DNA of 64,000 nucleotides from Lachnospiraceae bacterium (GTDB taxonomy: Bacteria > Bacillota > Clostridia > Lachnospirales > Lachnospiraceae), in the NCBI GenBank assembly GCA_902363825.1, contig CABJBK010000002.1:248001-312000 (forward strand). Direction: 5' to 3'. Both the position numbers and the translations under genes were made by a program. Below, in pieces: positions 35,298-44,921 of this stretch. The number at the start of each line of letters is the position of its first letter. Within the stretch, counting starts at the first letter, position 1. Below the pieces are notes generated by a model, which ran no database searches, was not told the DNA's origin, and was given only the letters and a program-made list of their open reading frames with translations.

Positions 35298-36533
35298 TCA
35301 CATCTTCAGGGTATACAAAAAAACCTTGTCCGAGCTTTTCCGGATCTCTCCAAATCCGAGATCTTTGATACTCACCTGTATTTTCTGATCCGAAAGTGGC
35401 TTTAACGTGATCCGCAAACGCGTGGTCTTTGCCGGACACTCCGGCAGATCCGTCAGTTCCAGTGTCTCCACCTTCGCCTCTCCACTCTCTGGATACTGCA
35501 GCCAGAAATCAACCCGTGGCGCGTCATCCAGGATCACTTCACATTCTTTTTCCGCCTCAAAACAGCTTTCTCCGGCTGAAAGCAGCGAATAAAATGAGAT
35601 CCCCTCTCCGGTTCGAACCTTTATGCTCACATTATACTTTAATTCATGCTCTCCGATATACACAAACGGCCAGTGGAAATATCCATCCCGCACACCGGCG
35701 GCATAGCACACGCCCTTTGTATACAGATTTTTACCGAAAAACGCCCGTCTCCCACTGCACAGCATGCGTACAGACTGTTTCATCCAGTCTCCCTCGAAAC
35801 CATCTCCGACCAGATAACTGCAGGATATGATCCTTCCCTGAAACACTTCTTTGATATATTCCGAAAATTCAAGGTCACGATCCCCGCTTAATCTCCCATA
35901 CTCTTTTTTGAGCAGTGTGACGATCTGTGGCGTCGTGTTTTCATTTCTGGAAAGCACACAGCTCCACAGCCTGTCATTTTCACCGGAAAACAGAACCACA
36001 TCATGCAGCCAGAGTTCTTTTTTCTGACTGAGTGCGTAATAGTAAAAGCTCTCGCTGTGATCCATCATAAAAAACTGTTCCTTCTGGATCCCCAGTTTTT
36101 TCATGATCTCTTTCAGCATCTTTACTTTTTCCGCGTCCAGGTCTTCCACGGTAAGTCCCAGCAGATGAATCTTCATCTGCCCCTTATATCTTCTCGGAAG
36201 CATGAGCACTTTCCGGAAAAATACCGCCAACAGATCCATCGCCCGGTAATCCACGTCTTCGATCCGTATCACGCTGCCCGCCTTCGTCTGTTCCCAGAGA
36301 TCCTGTATGAGCGTCCCGCCGCCTGCGTCCGCATTCTGGCGTTCGAATGCCTCCCTGCCAAAATACCACTGTCCGATCCCTCTTTTTTTGTAAAGCGCCA
36401 TCGGGATCTGGTACTGCTCACTGCCCGCGATCGTACTTAAGGTTTCCGGCTCTCCGTTTCCTTCGGTAAAACAACTTACCAGCACATGGTTTTTCCCGAT
36501 GTCCATGCCGATATAGAGTTTTTCTTCCGTCAT
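35298..36533 (-). CDS. Actin/Hsp70-fold-like protein, DUF5716-type
   Basis: 411-aa protein with an N-terminal phosphate-1 motif of the actin/Hsp70 (ASKHA) fold (YIGMDIGKNHVLVSC), a MMDHSESFYYYALSQ segment and a C-terminal beta-rich domain. From memory it resembles the family named DUF5716; the function is unknown. The start overlaps the end of the 1,188-aa gene (ATGA). A nucleotide-driven scaffold or chaperone role with its neighbours is inference. Catalytic competence is not certain, as only the first phosphate motif is clear. Confidence 0.72.
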   Translation of the reverse strand: MTEEKLYIGMDIGKNHVLVSCFTEGNGEPETLSTIAGSEQYQIPMALYKKRGIGQWYFGREAFERQNADAGGGTLIQDLWEQTKAGSVIRIEDVDYRAMDLLAVFFRKVLMLPRRYKGQMKIHLLGLTVEDLDAEKVKMLKEIMKKLGIQKEQFFMMDHSESFYYYALSQKKELWLHDVVLFSGENDRLWSCVLSRNENTTPQIVTLLKKEYGRLSGDRDLEFSEYIKEVFQGRIISCSYLVGDGFEGDWMKQSVRMLCSGRRAFFGKNLYTKGVCYAAGVRDGYFHWPFVYIGEHELKYNVSIKVRTGEGISFYSLLSAGESCFEAEKECEVILDDAPRVDFWLQYPESGEAKVETLELTDLPECPAKTTRLRITLKPLSDQKIQVSIKDLGFGEIRKSSDKVFLYTLKM

Positions 36534-39500
36534 CTGCCCTCACCTCTCTGCCCGGTGATCACCCGGAAATTCTTTTCTGTAAATTCTTTCTTCTTCTCAT
36601 ACGCAAGCGCCAGCCGCTCTAACTCCTCGTAGTTTTGCAGGGTCAGGTTCATAAGCATCGCGTTTAAAAATTCATAACTGTCTTTTTCCTGCTCTCCGTA
36701 TACGTCCTGTCTGGTAATCTGCGCGCTCTCCGTAATCCTTGTCTGCTCTCCGTTTCGCTCTTCGATATAGTACTGCAGGGAATCCCCGAAAAACAGCATA
36801 AAGCGGCTTGCATAGATCCCGGCATACACTTCTTTCATTTCCTCTTCTTTAAACTCTTCCTCGCCTACCGCGTAATGCAGGATCACTTCTGCCTGCGCGT
36901 CCGTATGATATTCGAGAAAGGTCTGCCCCTGGAAGAAATATTTCTGCTGCAGCTTCCGGTCAAAACGTTCGTAAAACGAAAAATACATATCCCTTGCCGT
37001 ATACTCTCCCAACAGCGCATCGACCAGTTTTTCTTCCTGTTCCTGCAGGTTCCGCTCGAACGCAAGATGTTTTAAAACCGCAAGTCTGCATGCGTCGGTC
37101 AGAGGTTCTTTTTCCAGAAGTTTTTCCTGTAATTCCAGAAAGATCTCCGGATCGATCACCATGTCATCCACAAAGTAATGCTGCGCGAAGTAATTAAAAT
37201 ATGCAAGCAGCACCGTGCGGTCTCCTCCGTTTTTCGCATACTGCCGGAAGAGATCCGATGCGTGTTCCACAAACTCTGTCGAATAAAGCATCTGCACCAG
37301 GATCCACTCCTCTAACTCCGGATCCTCGATCTCATACTTCTTTGCTGTCTCCCACAGCTCATACATCTGTCTGGTCGGTCCGTGATAATAACGGCAAAGA
37401 TAACGAAGGAGAACATCGTTGTATTTGCCGGCACGCAGTGCTTCCATGCCAAGTCCGACTAAAACTTCATCCTCCTCATGATCCCCGGTCTCTATCATGT
37501 GACTGCACAGTACGACCAGTTTCGAAGGATCGGCGAGCTCACTGCCACAGGAGATCAAAAGATCGTATGCCTCTTCAAAGAGCTTGCGTTCCATCAGCAG
37601 GGAGAAGACATATTTCCGGGCATTTTTATCCAGCCACGAAACATCTGTTTTTTTCAGATACCGCTCAAGTTCCTCTTCCATGTCATGGATCACATAGTAC
37701 TCCAACACTCTTGGCATGAGTTTCGCTTTATATCTTTTATCCACCGCGTCCGAATCCATAAGCACTGAAAAAAGCGCACCGTCTTCCCCGTCAACGGCAT
37801 AGAAATTTTCTTTTCCCGCAAGGTATCCGAGCGCATACTCGATCCGGTCCGGCGCATAGCGCATACACTTCCGCAGATAGCGTCCCGGCCGCATAAGCTT
37901 TTCAAGCTGGTAGGAAAGCGAGGTATAACGCCGTCCATTTCTGTCTTCTAATAAGATTGCGTATTCTCCCGAAAACAACGGAACATATGCACTGTTTCCC
38001 TGAAATGCCACACGGATCTTCTGCCTTAACTGCGGCTCGATCACCAGCGCACCCGTGATATCCGGTGAAAAGCACACCAGTTTGTTCATGTAAAGAATGC
38101 GGGCGAGCGACTCGGATAATTCCTTTGTGAGCATTCCCTCGTCCAGCATTTCCTCATAGATCACCGACAGATTGTCATTGATCCTGCCTTTTTTTATCTG
38201 CTGCATGGCAAATCGTTCCATCTGCCTGCGGTAATTCTCATACAGTCCCGGCTCTTTTTCCCGGTTGGCGATGATATTTACATATAAAACCGCCTTCTGC
38301 TCATCTGAAATACTGCTGTCATACTGAAAATACAGCAGCACCTGACGCGGAATACGGACAATACTCCGCTTATCCAGTGACATCATGTATGCTTCGTTCA
38401 GATTCGTAATATGTAATTCTTCCCGGATCGCCCGCGCATACCACGCCACATAATCCGGAGCAAAGCACTGCCCCTTGATCAGATACGAACAGATAACAGA
38501 AAGCATCTCTTTTCCGTCAAAATAACGGTATGCCTCACTTAAAAGTTCATATATCTTTTTATCAAAAACCCGCTTGTTCGCCGCGAAGTTCATGATCGTA
38601 ACTGCCAGTTCCCTGTTTAATGCCTTTTTTGCTGCCGCCCATCGCAGGATCTTAAGCTCGGTACCTTCGAGTGATGTGACAAGTCCCGGATCGTGCTGAT
38701 ACAAATACAGCGCTTCCAGATAAAGATACGGGCTTGCCGTTCCCTGCCCGATCCTCTCTTTTATCACTGCGAGTTTTTTCGCCGGATCATCCAGATATTC
38801 TTCTTTTAAAAACAAAAGTACCCAGAACAGGATGTCGTTGTCCGGATTTTCGCGAAAGATCTCCTGGATACGCTGCGTGTTTTTCCTGACATAGGAAGGC
38901 TCCCGCTCCGCCAGTGTACACAGATACAGATAGTAGCCATACTGCGGGCTCTCCGTGTCCTCCGCCTCTTTTTTGTAAGCCTCAAGGATCCAGAGTGCCT
39001 CCTGTTTCTGTCTGTTGATCAAAAGCGCCTGTGCCCGCATAAGTGAAAACCACGCATAATCCGGTTCTAATGCCTGCATATGCTGCAATAAACGCACCGA
39101 CTCCGATGCCCACACTCCGGTCACGATCCGCTTTAGGCGATAATCGGTATAAAGCTCCGCCAGTTTCACACGCGAAGACGCCAGTTCCATCCGCTCCCGT
39201 GAAATATGTTTTTCCCGCTCCCCGGAAGAAACGCAAAACTCCACGCACTGTACCTGACTGGTATTTTTTAAGGTAACGCGCGCAAAATTTCTGCCCGCAT
39301 GCAATTTATCCGCACGGATACGGTAATACACCTGACATCTGCTGCCGATAAAGTCCGCTGTTGTGACTTTTCTTTTCTCCGGGATCAGAAAATCCGCATC
39401 GCTGTCTACATCCAGCTCCACATAGCCCCATTGGTCTTTCTTTAACTCGATCTTTCCTCTGATGTCTTCCGTGATTCCGTAGTATTCCTGATATTTCGTG

Positions 39501-40096
39501 TCAAGCGAAATCAGAACACTGCTCTTTTTCCCGGTTCCGACCAGAAATTCTTCCACATTCTGCGGCAGAAACGGCGGCTCTGCAAATCCCTCATAAAGAA
39601 GGCGTTCCCTTACCTGCTCTTTCTTCAAGACGTTGCGAAAACTTTTAGACGAAAAAACCTTGCAGGCTTCCGTAAAATTTTCTTTCGCAAGACGTGTAAA
39701 ATCCGCAAGGCTCTTTATCTTTCCGATCGACGAATCCGCATAAAGTTTTGTCACATCCGCCTCATAGGCAAGATGATGCTCTCCGCCCTCCGCAACGACA
39801 TAAAATTCTCCACAGACCACATCGCCTTCGGTCAGCCCTGCTCCGTGGAACTGGTAACGGATCGTCACTTCCGTCCCTTCAAACTGCGGCGTCAGACATT
39901 CCATACGCGTATCCGAGGTATATACCACACCGCGCATCGGGATATGATTTAAACTTTTTATGGTAAATGTACCGGATACCTCCTGTCCTTCCAGGATCTC
40001 CAGCTCTATTTTATCTGCCGAAAATTCCGGCACCGGACGTCCCTGTCCAAACTTCCCCCTTGCGAGTTCCTCTATTTGTTTCCGCACCTCTGCCAC
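36530..40096 (-). CDS. Giant helical-repeat protein, DUF5717-type
   Basis: 1,188-aa soluble protein of unknown function, recalling the family named DUF5717. The N-terminal ~125 residues are beta-rich and Ig-like (SADKIELEILEGQEVSGTF, GVVYTSDTRMECLTPQF); a second beta domain is at about 185-290 with a basic linker. From about 310 to 1,188 it is continuous helical repeats with TPR-like pairs. No signal peptide or transmembrane segment is seen. The start is a GTG at 40096 with a weak ribosome site; a GTG three codons later is an alternative. It is first in an operon of four coupled genes, with a good promoter just upstream. Confidence 0.78.
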   Translation of the reverse strand: MAEVRKQIEELARGKFGQGRPVPEFSADKIELEILEGQEVSGTFTIKSLNHIPMRGVVYTSDTRMECLTPQFEGTEVTIRYQFHGAGLTEGDVVCGEFYVVAEGGEHHLAYEADVTKLYADSSIGKIKSLADFTRLAKENFTEACKVFSSKSFRNVLKKEQVRERLLYEGFAEPPFLPQNVEEFLVGTGKKSSVLISLDTKYQEYYGITEDIRGKIELKKDQWGYVELDVDSDADFLIPEKRKVTTADFIGSRCQVYYRIRADKLHAGRNFARVTLKNTSQVQCVEFCVSSGEREKHISRERMELASSRVKLAELYTDYRLKRIVTGVWASESVRLLQHMQALEPDYAWFSLMRAQALLINRQKQEALWILEAYKKEAEDTESPQYGYYLYLCTLAEREPSYVRKNTQRIQEIFRENPDNDILFWVLLFLKEEYLDDPAKKLAVIKERIGQGTASPYLYLEALYLYQHDPGLVTSLEGTELKILRWAAAKKALNRELAVTIMNFAANKRVFDKKIYELLSEAYRYFDGKEMLSVICSYLIKGQCFAPDYVAWYARAIREELHITNLNEAYMMSLDKRSIVRIPRQVLLYFQYDSSISDEQKAVLYVNIIANREKEPGLYENYRRQMERFAMQQIKKGRINDNLSVIYEEMLDEGMLTKELSESLARILYMNKLVCFSPDITGALVIEPQLRQKIRVAFQGNSAYVPLFSGEYAILLEDRNGRRYTSLSYQLEKLMRPGRYLRKCMRYAPDRIEYALGYLAGKENFYAVDGEDGALFSVLMDSDAVDKRYKAKLMPRVLEYYVIHDMEEELERYLKKTDVSWLDKNARKYVFSLLMERKLFEEAYDLLISCGSELADPSKLVVLCSHMIETGDHEEDEVLVGLGMEALRAGKYNDVLLRYLCRYYHGPTRQMYELWETAKKYEIEDPELEEWILVQMLYSTEFVEHASDLFRQYAKNGGDRTVLLAYFNYFAQHYFVDDMVIDPEIFLELQEKLLEKEPLTDACRLAVLKHLAFERNLQEQEEKLVDALLGEYTARDMYFSFYERFDRKLQQKYFFQGQTFLEYHTDAQAEVILHYAVGEEEFKEEEMKEVYAGIYASRFMLFFGDSLQYYIEERNGEQTRITESAQITRQDVYGEQEKDSYEFLNAMLMNLTLQNYEELERLALAYEKKKEFTEKNFRVITGQRGEGR

Positions 40097-40110
40097 CCGC
40101 TTTTTCTTTC

Positions 40111-40138
40111 TTGCTTTTTCGTTTCATACAGTTATAAT
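40111..40138 (+). promoter_or_regulatory. Promoter of the aminotransferase gene
   Basis: TTGCTT (40111-40116) and TATAAT (40133-40138) have 16-bp spacing and face the aminotransferase at 40186. They overlap the divergent promoter of the giant-protein operon. Confidence 0.5.
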
Positions 40139-40159
40139 AGATTATAAACTATTTGACAA
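40131..40159 (-). promoter_or_regulatory. Promoter of the 36530-40096 operon
   Basis: TTGTCA (40154-40159) and TATAAC (40131-40136) have 17-bp spacing and face the 1,188-aa gene. The -10 regions of the two divergent promoters share six bases. Confidence 0.6.
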
Positions 40160-40185
40160 ATTCATGCAACATCTGGAGGTAAACT

Positions 40186-41298
40186 ATGATACAGCACAAA
40201 GAGCACTTTCACGGCAGTGATCTTGAGAAGATCGAGCAGATCTATGGCATAAAGAAGGAAGAGATTACCAGCTTTTCCGCCAACGTAAATCCGCTCGGCA
40301 TCTCACCGTTACTGAGAAAAACACTGGCAGATCACATCGATGCCATAAGCACTTACCCGGATCGGGAATACACCTCGCTGCGCCGCTGTCTGTCCGCCTA
40401 TACCGGTGCCAGCCCGGATCACATCATTGTCGGGAACGGCTCCACCGAGCTGATCTCTTTATTCATTCAGATCACGCATCCAAAAAAAGCCCTGATCCTT
40501 GGCCCAACCTACTCCGAGTATGAGCGGGAGATTTCCTTATGCGGCGGTACGACCGTATACTATCCGCTCAGAGAGGAAGCGGATTTTGCTCTCGATGTAC
40601 ACGATTTTACCGAACGTCTTGACCAGACGCTCGATCTTGTTGTCATCTGCAATCCCAACAACCCGACTTCCTCCTGTATCCGTGCTTCCGAGATGGCACA
40701 GATCCTCGCCGCCTGCAGACAATACGGGATCTATGTCATGGTGGATGAGACCTATGTGGAATTTGCGGAGCATGTGGATGAGGTCACGAGCATCCCGCTT
40801 GCGGCATCCTACGATAATCTGATCGTTTTGCGCGGCACCTCCAAATTTTTCGCCGCTCCCGGTCTCCGTCTCGGCTATGCCGTCACCGGAAACGGGGAAC
40901 TGCTCACCGAGATCCGCACAAAGAAAAATCCCTGGACGATCAATTCCCTGGCCGCGATCGCGGGGGAGATCATGTTTCGGGACACCGACTACATCAACGA
41001 GACCAGAGCGCTGATCTCCCGGGAACGGAAACGGATGGCTGATGCCCTCTCCTCCATTCCTGGCGCACCGGCTTACAAGCCTTATCCCGCCCACGCCAAT
41101 TTCGTCCTTGTCCGGATCTTAAAAGAGGATCTGACCTCCGGATTTTTGTTTGACACCGCGATCCGCGAAAAAATGATGATCCGTGACTGTTCCACTTTCC
41201 CATATCTAAGTGAGAAATACATCCGCTTTTGTGTGATGTCCCCCGAAATGAACGATAAACTGCTCGACTGTCTGATCGCGGCAGCAAAAAAGCGCTGA
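40186..41298 (+). CDS. PLP-dependent aminotransferase, HisC/CobD-like
   Basis: 370-aa fold-type I class I/II aminotransferase. The motifs include FSANVNPLGIS, YPDREYTSLRRCLS, IVGNGSTELISLF, ICNPNNPTSS, MVDETYVEF and the PLP-lysine site LRGTSKFFAAPGLRLGY. The N-terminus (HGSDLEKIEQIYG) is typical of threonine-phosphate decarboxylase CobD and of HisC-like aminotransferases. Neither histidine nor cobalamin genes are nearby, so the substrate is unresolved. Its stop codon lies in the stem of the downstream terminator. Confidence 0.85.
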   Translation: MIQHKEHFHGSDLEKIEQIYGIKKEEITSFSANVNPLGISPLLRKTLADHIDAISTYPDREYTSLRRCLSAYTGASPDHIIVGNGSTELISLFIQITHPKKALILGPTYSEYEREISLCGGTTVYYPLREEADFALDVHDFTERLDQTLDLVVICNPNNPTSSCIRASEMAQILAACRQYGIYVMVDETYVEFAEHVDEVTSIPLAASYDNLIVLRGTSKFFAAPGLRLGYAVTGNGELLTEIRTKKNPWTINSLAAIAGEIMFRDTDYINETRALISRERKRMADALSSIPGAPAYKPYPAHANFVLVRILKEDLTSGFLFDTAIREKMMIRDCSTFPYLSEKYIRFCVMSPEMNDKLLDCLIAAAKKR

Positions 41299-41323
41299 TC
41301 CAAAACGGATCAGCACTTTTTTT
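41294..41323. terminator. Bidirectional terminator between aminotransferase and nfnB
   Basis: The stem GCTGATCC/GGATCAGC has a five-base AAAAC loop and is flanked by T runs on both strands. It serves the convergent genes on either side. Confidence 0.85.
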
Positions 41324-41363
41324 ATTTATTCTGCAGCAAGTTTTCCAGCATCAGAAATGCTTT

Positions 41364-42749
41364 CTATTTTCCCTGTAAATACTCATCGATCGCCTTTGCC
41401 GCATGCTTTCCTGCACCCATTGCAAGAATAACCGTAGCCGCGCCTGTCACGGCATCTCCACCGGCATATACTGCCTCTTTGGATGTCTTTCCGGTTTCTT
41501 CCTCCGCAACGATACATTTTCTGCGGTTGGTCTCAAGACCTTTGGTTGTGGAAGAGATCAGCGGATTCGGAGATGTTCCGAGAGACATGATAACTGTATC
41601 TGCCTCCATCTCATACTCAGAACCAGGGATCTCTACCGGGCTTCTTCTGCCGGACGCATCCGGTTCCCCAAGTTCCATGCGGATGATCTTAATTCCTTTT
41701 ACCCAGCCGTTTTCATCTACCATGATCTCTGTCGGATTCTGCAAAAGATCAAAGATGATGCCCTCTTCTTTTGCGTGATGTACTTCCTCTGCTCTCGCCG
41801 GAAGCTCTGCCTCACTTCTGCGGTATACGATATGTACTTCCGCTCCGAGACGAAGCGCTGTTCTCGCCGCATCCATCGCAACGTTTCCGCCGCCTACGAC
41901 TACAACTTTCGCGCCTTCACGGATCGGGGTATCATACTCGCTCCTAAATGCCTTCATCAGGTTATTTCTGGTCAGGAACTCATTCGCGGAGAACACGCCG
42001 TTTGCCTGCTCACCCGGAATACCCATGAAACGCGGAAGTCCTGCACCGGAACCGATAAATACCGCCTCGAAACCTTCCTCTTCCATCAGCTCGTCGATCG
42101 TCACAGATTTTCCGATCACAACGTTTGTCTCGATCTTAACGCCAAGTGATTTTACGTTTTCAATTTCCTTCGCAACTACTTTCTGCTTCGGAAGACGGAA
42201 TTCCGGAATACCGTAGCAGAGTACGCCGCCTGCCTCATGCAGTGCCTCAAAAATCGTCACATCATAACCGAGTTTTGCAAGATCTCCTGCACAGGTAAGA
42301 CCGGAAGGGCCGGAACCGATCACTGCGACCTTATGTCCGTTCTTCTTTTCTGCCGGAGCAGGCTTGATTCCGTTCTCTCTTGCCCAGTCAGCCACAAAAC
42401 GTTCCAGTTTTCCGATGGAGACCGCTTCACCTTTGATGCCACGGATACATTTTCCCTCACACTGGCTTTCCTGCGGGCACACACGTCCACAAACTGCCGG
42501 AAGCGCGCTGGACTGTGAAATGATCTGATATGCCGCTTCAAAGTTTCCCTCTTTTACCTCCGCGATAAAAGCCGGAATATTGATAGAAACCGGGCATCCC
42601 TTTACGCACTGCGCATTCTTACAGTTCAGGCATCTGGATGCCTCTGCCATTGCTTCTTCCTTGGTATATCCCAAACAGACCTCCTCAAAGTTCGTTGCGC
42701 GAACTTTTGGTTCCTGTTCTGTTACCGGTACTTTCTTCATTACGTCCAT
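41364..42749 (-). CDS. nfnB: NfnB-like large subunit (GltA-type NADPH oxidoreductase)
   Basis: NfnAB is a cytoplasmic, electron-bifurcating enzyme: reduced ferredoxin and NADH reduce two NADP+. The 461-aa protein has an N-terminal Cys-rich FeS domain (CLNCKNAQCVKGCP, CGRVCPQESQCEGKC), an FAD-binding GSGPSGLTCAGDLA, and an NADPH-binding VVGGGNVAMDAARTALRLG. Alone it would be called the small subunit of glutamate synthase, but no glutamate synthase large subunit is present and the partner next door fits NfnA. The two genes overlap by 1 bp (TAATG). Confidence 0.88.
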   Translation of the reverse strand: MDVMKKVPVTEQEPKVRATNFEEVCLGYTKEEAMAEASRCLNCKNAQCVKGCPVSINIPAFIAEVKEGNFEAAYQIISQSSALPAVCGRVCPQESQCEGKCIRGIKGEAVSIGKLERFVADWARENGIKPAPAEKKNGHKVAVIGSGPSGLTCAGDLAKLGYDVTIFEALHEAGGVLCYGIPEFRLPKQKVVAKEIENVKSLGVKIETNVVIGKSVTIDELMEEEGFEAVFIGSGAGLPRFMGIPGEQANGVFSANEFLTRNNLMKAFRSEYDTPIREGAKVVVVGGGNVAMDAARTALRLGAEVHIVYRRSEAELPARAEEVHHAKEEGIIFDLLQNPTEIMVDENGWVKGIKIIRMELGEPDASGRRSPVEIPGSEYEMEADTVIMSLGTSPNPLISSTTKGLETNRRKCIVAEEETGKTSKEAVYAGGDAVTGAATVILAMGAGKHAAKAIDEYLQGK

Positions 42750-43639
42750 TATTTGTCACCTCCACAGTGTCCGCATCCGCCATGATGGGTATCACCCTCC
42801 TGCAGTTTTAACATGGCTCTGCCTTCTTCCGTCTTGTACTGCTGCTGCCGTTTCATTGCCTGGTCGAAATCCACGAGATGACCGTCAAATTCCGGTCCGT
42901 CTACGCAGGCAAATTTCACTTCATCGCCTACCACCAGACGACAGGCACCACACATACCGGTTCCGTCCACCATGATCGGATTCATGGATACCACGGTAGG
43001 AATGTTCAGTTTCTTTGTTAAAATGCAGACAAATTTCATCATGATCATCGGTCCGATCGCAACACAATGGTCATAATGGTTTCCGCCATTTACCAGTTCT
43101 TCCAACTGCGCGGTTCCAACTCCGTGGAATCCGAAAGATCCGTCATCGGTCGTCACATAAAGATTTCCTGCAACCGCTTTCATCTCATCTACATAAAACA
43201 GAAGATCCTTGGTACGGGAGCCCATAATGACATCAACATCCACACCGTGCTCTTTTAACCATTTTACCTGCGGATATACCGGAGCTGTTCCGACTCCACC
43301 CGCGATAAACACGATCTTCTTCTTTTTGGTTTCCTCTAAATTTTCTTCTTCGCAAAGCTCAGATGGGCAGCCGAGCGGTCCTACGAAATCCATAAAAGAA
43401 TCGCCCTCTTTATATTCCGCCATACGCGTTGTGGAATATCCGACAGTCTGGAATACGATCGTAACCGTTCCCTTCTCTCTGTCATAATCACAGATGGTGA
43501 GCGGGATACGCTCTCCCTCTTCGTCCATCTTTACAATAATGAACTGTCCAGGCAGACAGGACTTCGCCACACGCGGAGCCATGACATCCATCAGATAAAT
43601 CTTATCTGCCAGCTTTTCTTTTCGTACGATTGGATACAT
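42749..43639 (-). CDS. nfnA: NfnA-like FAD/NAD-binding subunit
   Basis: 296-aa ferredoxin-NADP reductase-like subunit that binds FAD, NAD(H) and a [2Fe-2S] cluster in the Nfn complex. It has FAD-binding LTICDYDREKG, an NAD-binding FIAGGVGTAPVYPQV at about 110-124, and the Cys set GMCGACRLV...FACVDGPEF near residues 224-250. A His/Gly/Cys tail (THHGGCGHCGG) follows. Together with nfnB it suits NADPH supply in fermentation. Confidence 0.88.
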   Translation of the reverse strand: MYPIVRKEKLADKIYLMDVMAPRVAKSCLPGQFIIVKMDEEGERIPLTICDYDREKGTVTIVFQTVGYSTTRMAEYKEGDSFMDFVGPLGCPSELCEEENLEETKKKKIVFIAGGVGTAPVYPQVKWLKEHGVDVDVIMGSRTKDLLFYVDEMKAVAGNLYVTTDDGSFGFHGVGTAQLEELVNGGNHYDHCVAIGPMIMMKFVCILTKKLNIPTVVSMNPIMVDGTGMCGACRLVVGDEVKFACVDGPEFDGHLVDFDQAMKRQQQYKTEEGRAMLKLQEGDTHHGGCGHCGGDK

Positions 43640-43767
43640 AACCTACCTCCATAATTTTTCCCTTGCAGTATACGTCAACAGAAAACCCGTTTCCATTTTA
43701 CATACTTATTTCCATGATAATCGAATTAGCCCGAAATAGCAACGATAACTTCCATCTATGGCTTGTA

Positions 43768-44757
43768 TTACTGCAGTGTATCGCTGTAAACACCGATCTC
43801 ATATCCCTGCGCGCGTACCTGGTCGATAAAGCTGCCAAGGATATCCGCGTTGGTCTGTGATTCCGCATGCAGCAGATAAATTGCGCCCGGATGCAGCTTC
43901 TCCATCAGAAGGTTTAACGATTCTGTCTCGTCCGGCTGATTGTTCACATCCCAGTCTTTGTAAGCAAAACTCCAGAATACGCTCCGGTAATTGCAGTTGT
44001 TTACGACCGCAAGTGACTGCTCGCTGAACTGTCCGGTCGGATAGCGGAACAGATACATGGAATAACCGAAGTTTTCTTTGATATAAGCATCCGTTTCCAT
44101 GATCTCAGCCGTCTGATCCGCGATGCTGAGTGACGGCATTCCAGCAGACGGATGATGTACGGTATGGTTTCCGACGATATGTCCCTCATCGATCATGCGC
44201 TGTACCAGATCCGGATCCGCCTCCGCATAAGGCTTGGTCACGAAAAAGACTGCCTTTGCGTTCTTTTCCTTTAACGTATCGAGGATCTGCGGCGTCATGC
44301 CATACTCATATCCCTCATCAAAGGTCAGATAGACCACTTTTTCTTCTGTATTCTTGATAAAATCCACGCTGTACGGCGCAAATTTTTCCTCGTAATTCAA
44401 TGCGTCCACCGGACGGTTAAATTCATCCCTGGTAGGTCCCATACCCCAGCCCTGACTGGTGTTATCAAGCCCTTCCACGTTTTCGATCATGGCATTATGA
44501 AGTGTTACCACGCCGGACTGCGCGACCTCTGTTTCCGTTTCCGTCTCGGTTTCCGTCTCTGTCTCCAGAACCGCCTCTGTCGCGTCATCCGCCCTTCCAT
44601 CCATAGATTCTGTCACGGTTTCCGTTGAATCTTTTTTATCCGGCTGCTTTTTCTCCAGCACATGCTGTAACGCCACAAGCACCAGCAGCACGATCAGCAA
44701 AAGCACAAGGCAAAAGCCCGCCCGGATCAGTTTTTTCATGTTTTTGTCCCTCATCAT
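43768..44757 (-). CDS. Membrane-anchored polysaccharide deacetylase, PdaA-like
   Basis: 329-aa protein with an N-terminal basic/transmembrane signal anchor (about 7-32), a Thr/Glu repeat linker (about 62-75, alternating ET), and a C-terminal NodB-type deacetylase domain. The NodB motifs are VYLTFDEGYEYG (motif 1 with DE instead of DD), HIVGNHTVHHPS (metal His residues), and FRYPTGQFSE. This set is closest to PdaA-type enzymes, which act on muramic acid in spore cortex formation. A general cell-wall deacetylase remains possible. Confidence 0.85.
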   Translation of the reverse strand: MMRDKNMKKLIRAGFCLVLLLIVLLVLVALQHVLEKKQPDKKDSTETVTESMDGRADDATEAVLETETETETETETEVAQSGVVTLHNAMIENVEGLDNTSQGWGMGPTRDEFNRPVDALNYEEKFAPYSVDFIKNTEEKVVYLTFDEGYEYGMTPQILDTLKEKNAKAVFFVTKPYAEADPDLVQRMIDEGHIVGNHTVHHPSAGMPSLSIADQTAEIMETDAYIKENFGYSMYLFRYPTGQFSEQSLAVVNNCNYRSVFWSFAYKDWDVNNQPDETESLNLLMEKLHPGAIYLLHAESQTNADILGSFIDQVRAQGYEIGVYSDTLQ

Positions 44758-44870
44758 TACTTACCACCTTTTCACATACTGCTACCATTGTAACATAGGA
44801 ATGCCGTTTTGTAAGAATAATTTTTATCCAAAACTGTAAATCATTTCTTAATTTTATCTGAAGTTCCAAT

Positions 44871-44913
44871 AAAAAGACGCCATGAAATGTATCTTTTTGC
44901 ATTCCATGACGCC
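44871..44913 (-). terminator. Terminator after the radical SAM gene
   Basis: A 14-bp stem (GACGCCATGAAATG region paired with CATTCCATGACGCC, three G-U pairs) has a 10-base loop and TTTTT on the minus strand. Confidence 0.75.
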
Positions 44914-44921
44914 AAATCCTT

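Noticed and set aside
41364..42749. Glutamate synthase small subunit (gltD)
   Set aside because: There is no large subunit gene. The overlap with an FAD/NAD [2Fe-2S] partner fits NfnAB.
44560..44600. Short sequence repeat in the deacetylase (alternating Thr/Glu codons) as a phase-variable tract
   Set aside because: The repeat is imperfect at the DNA level and in-frame unit changes would only change linker length.
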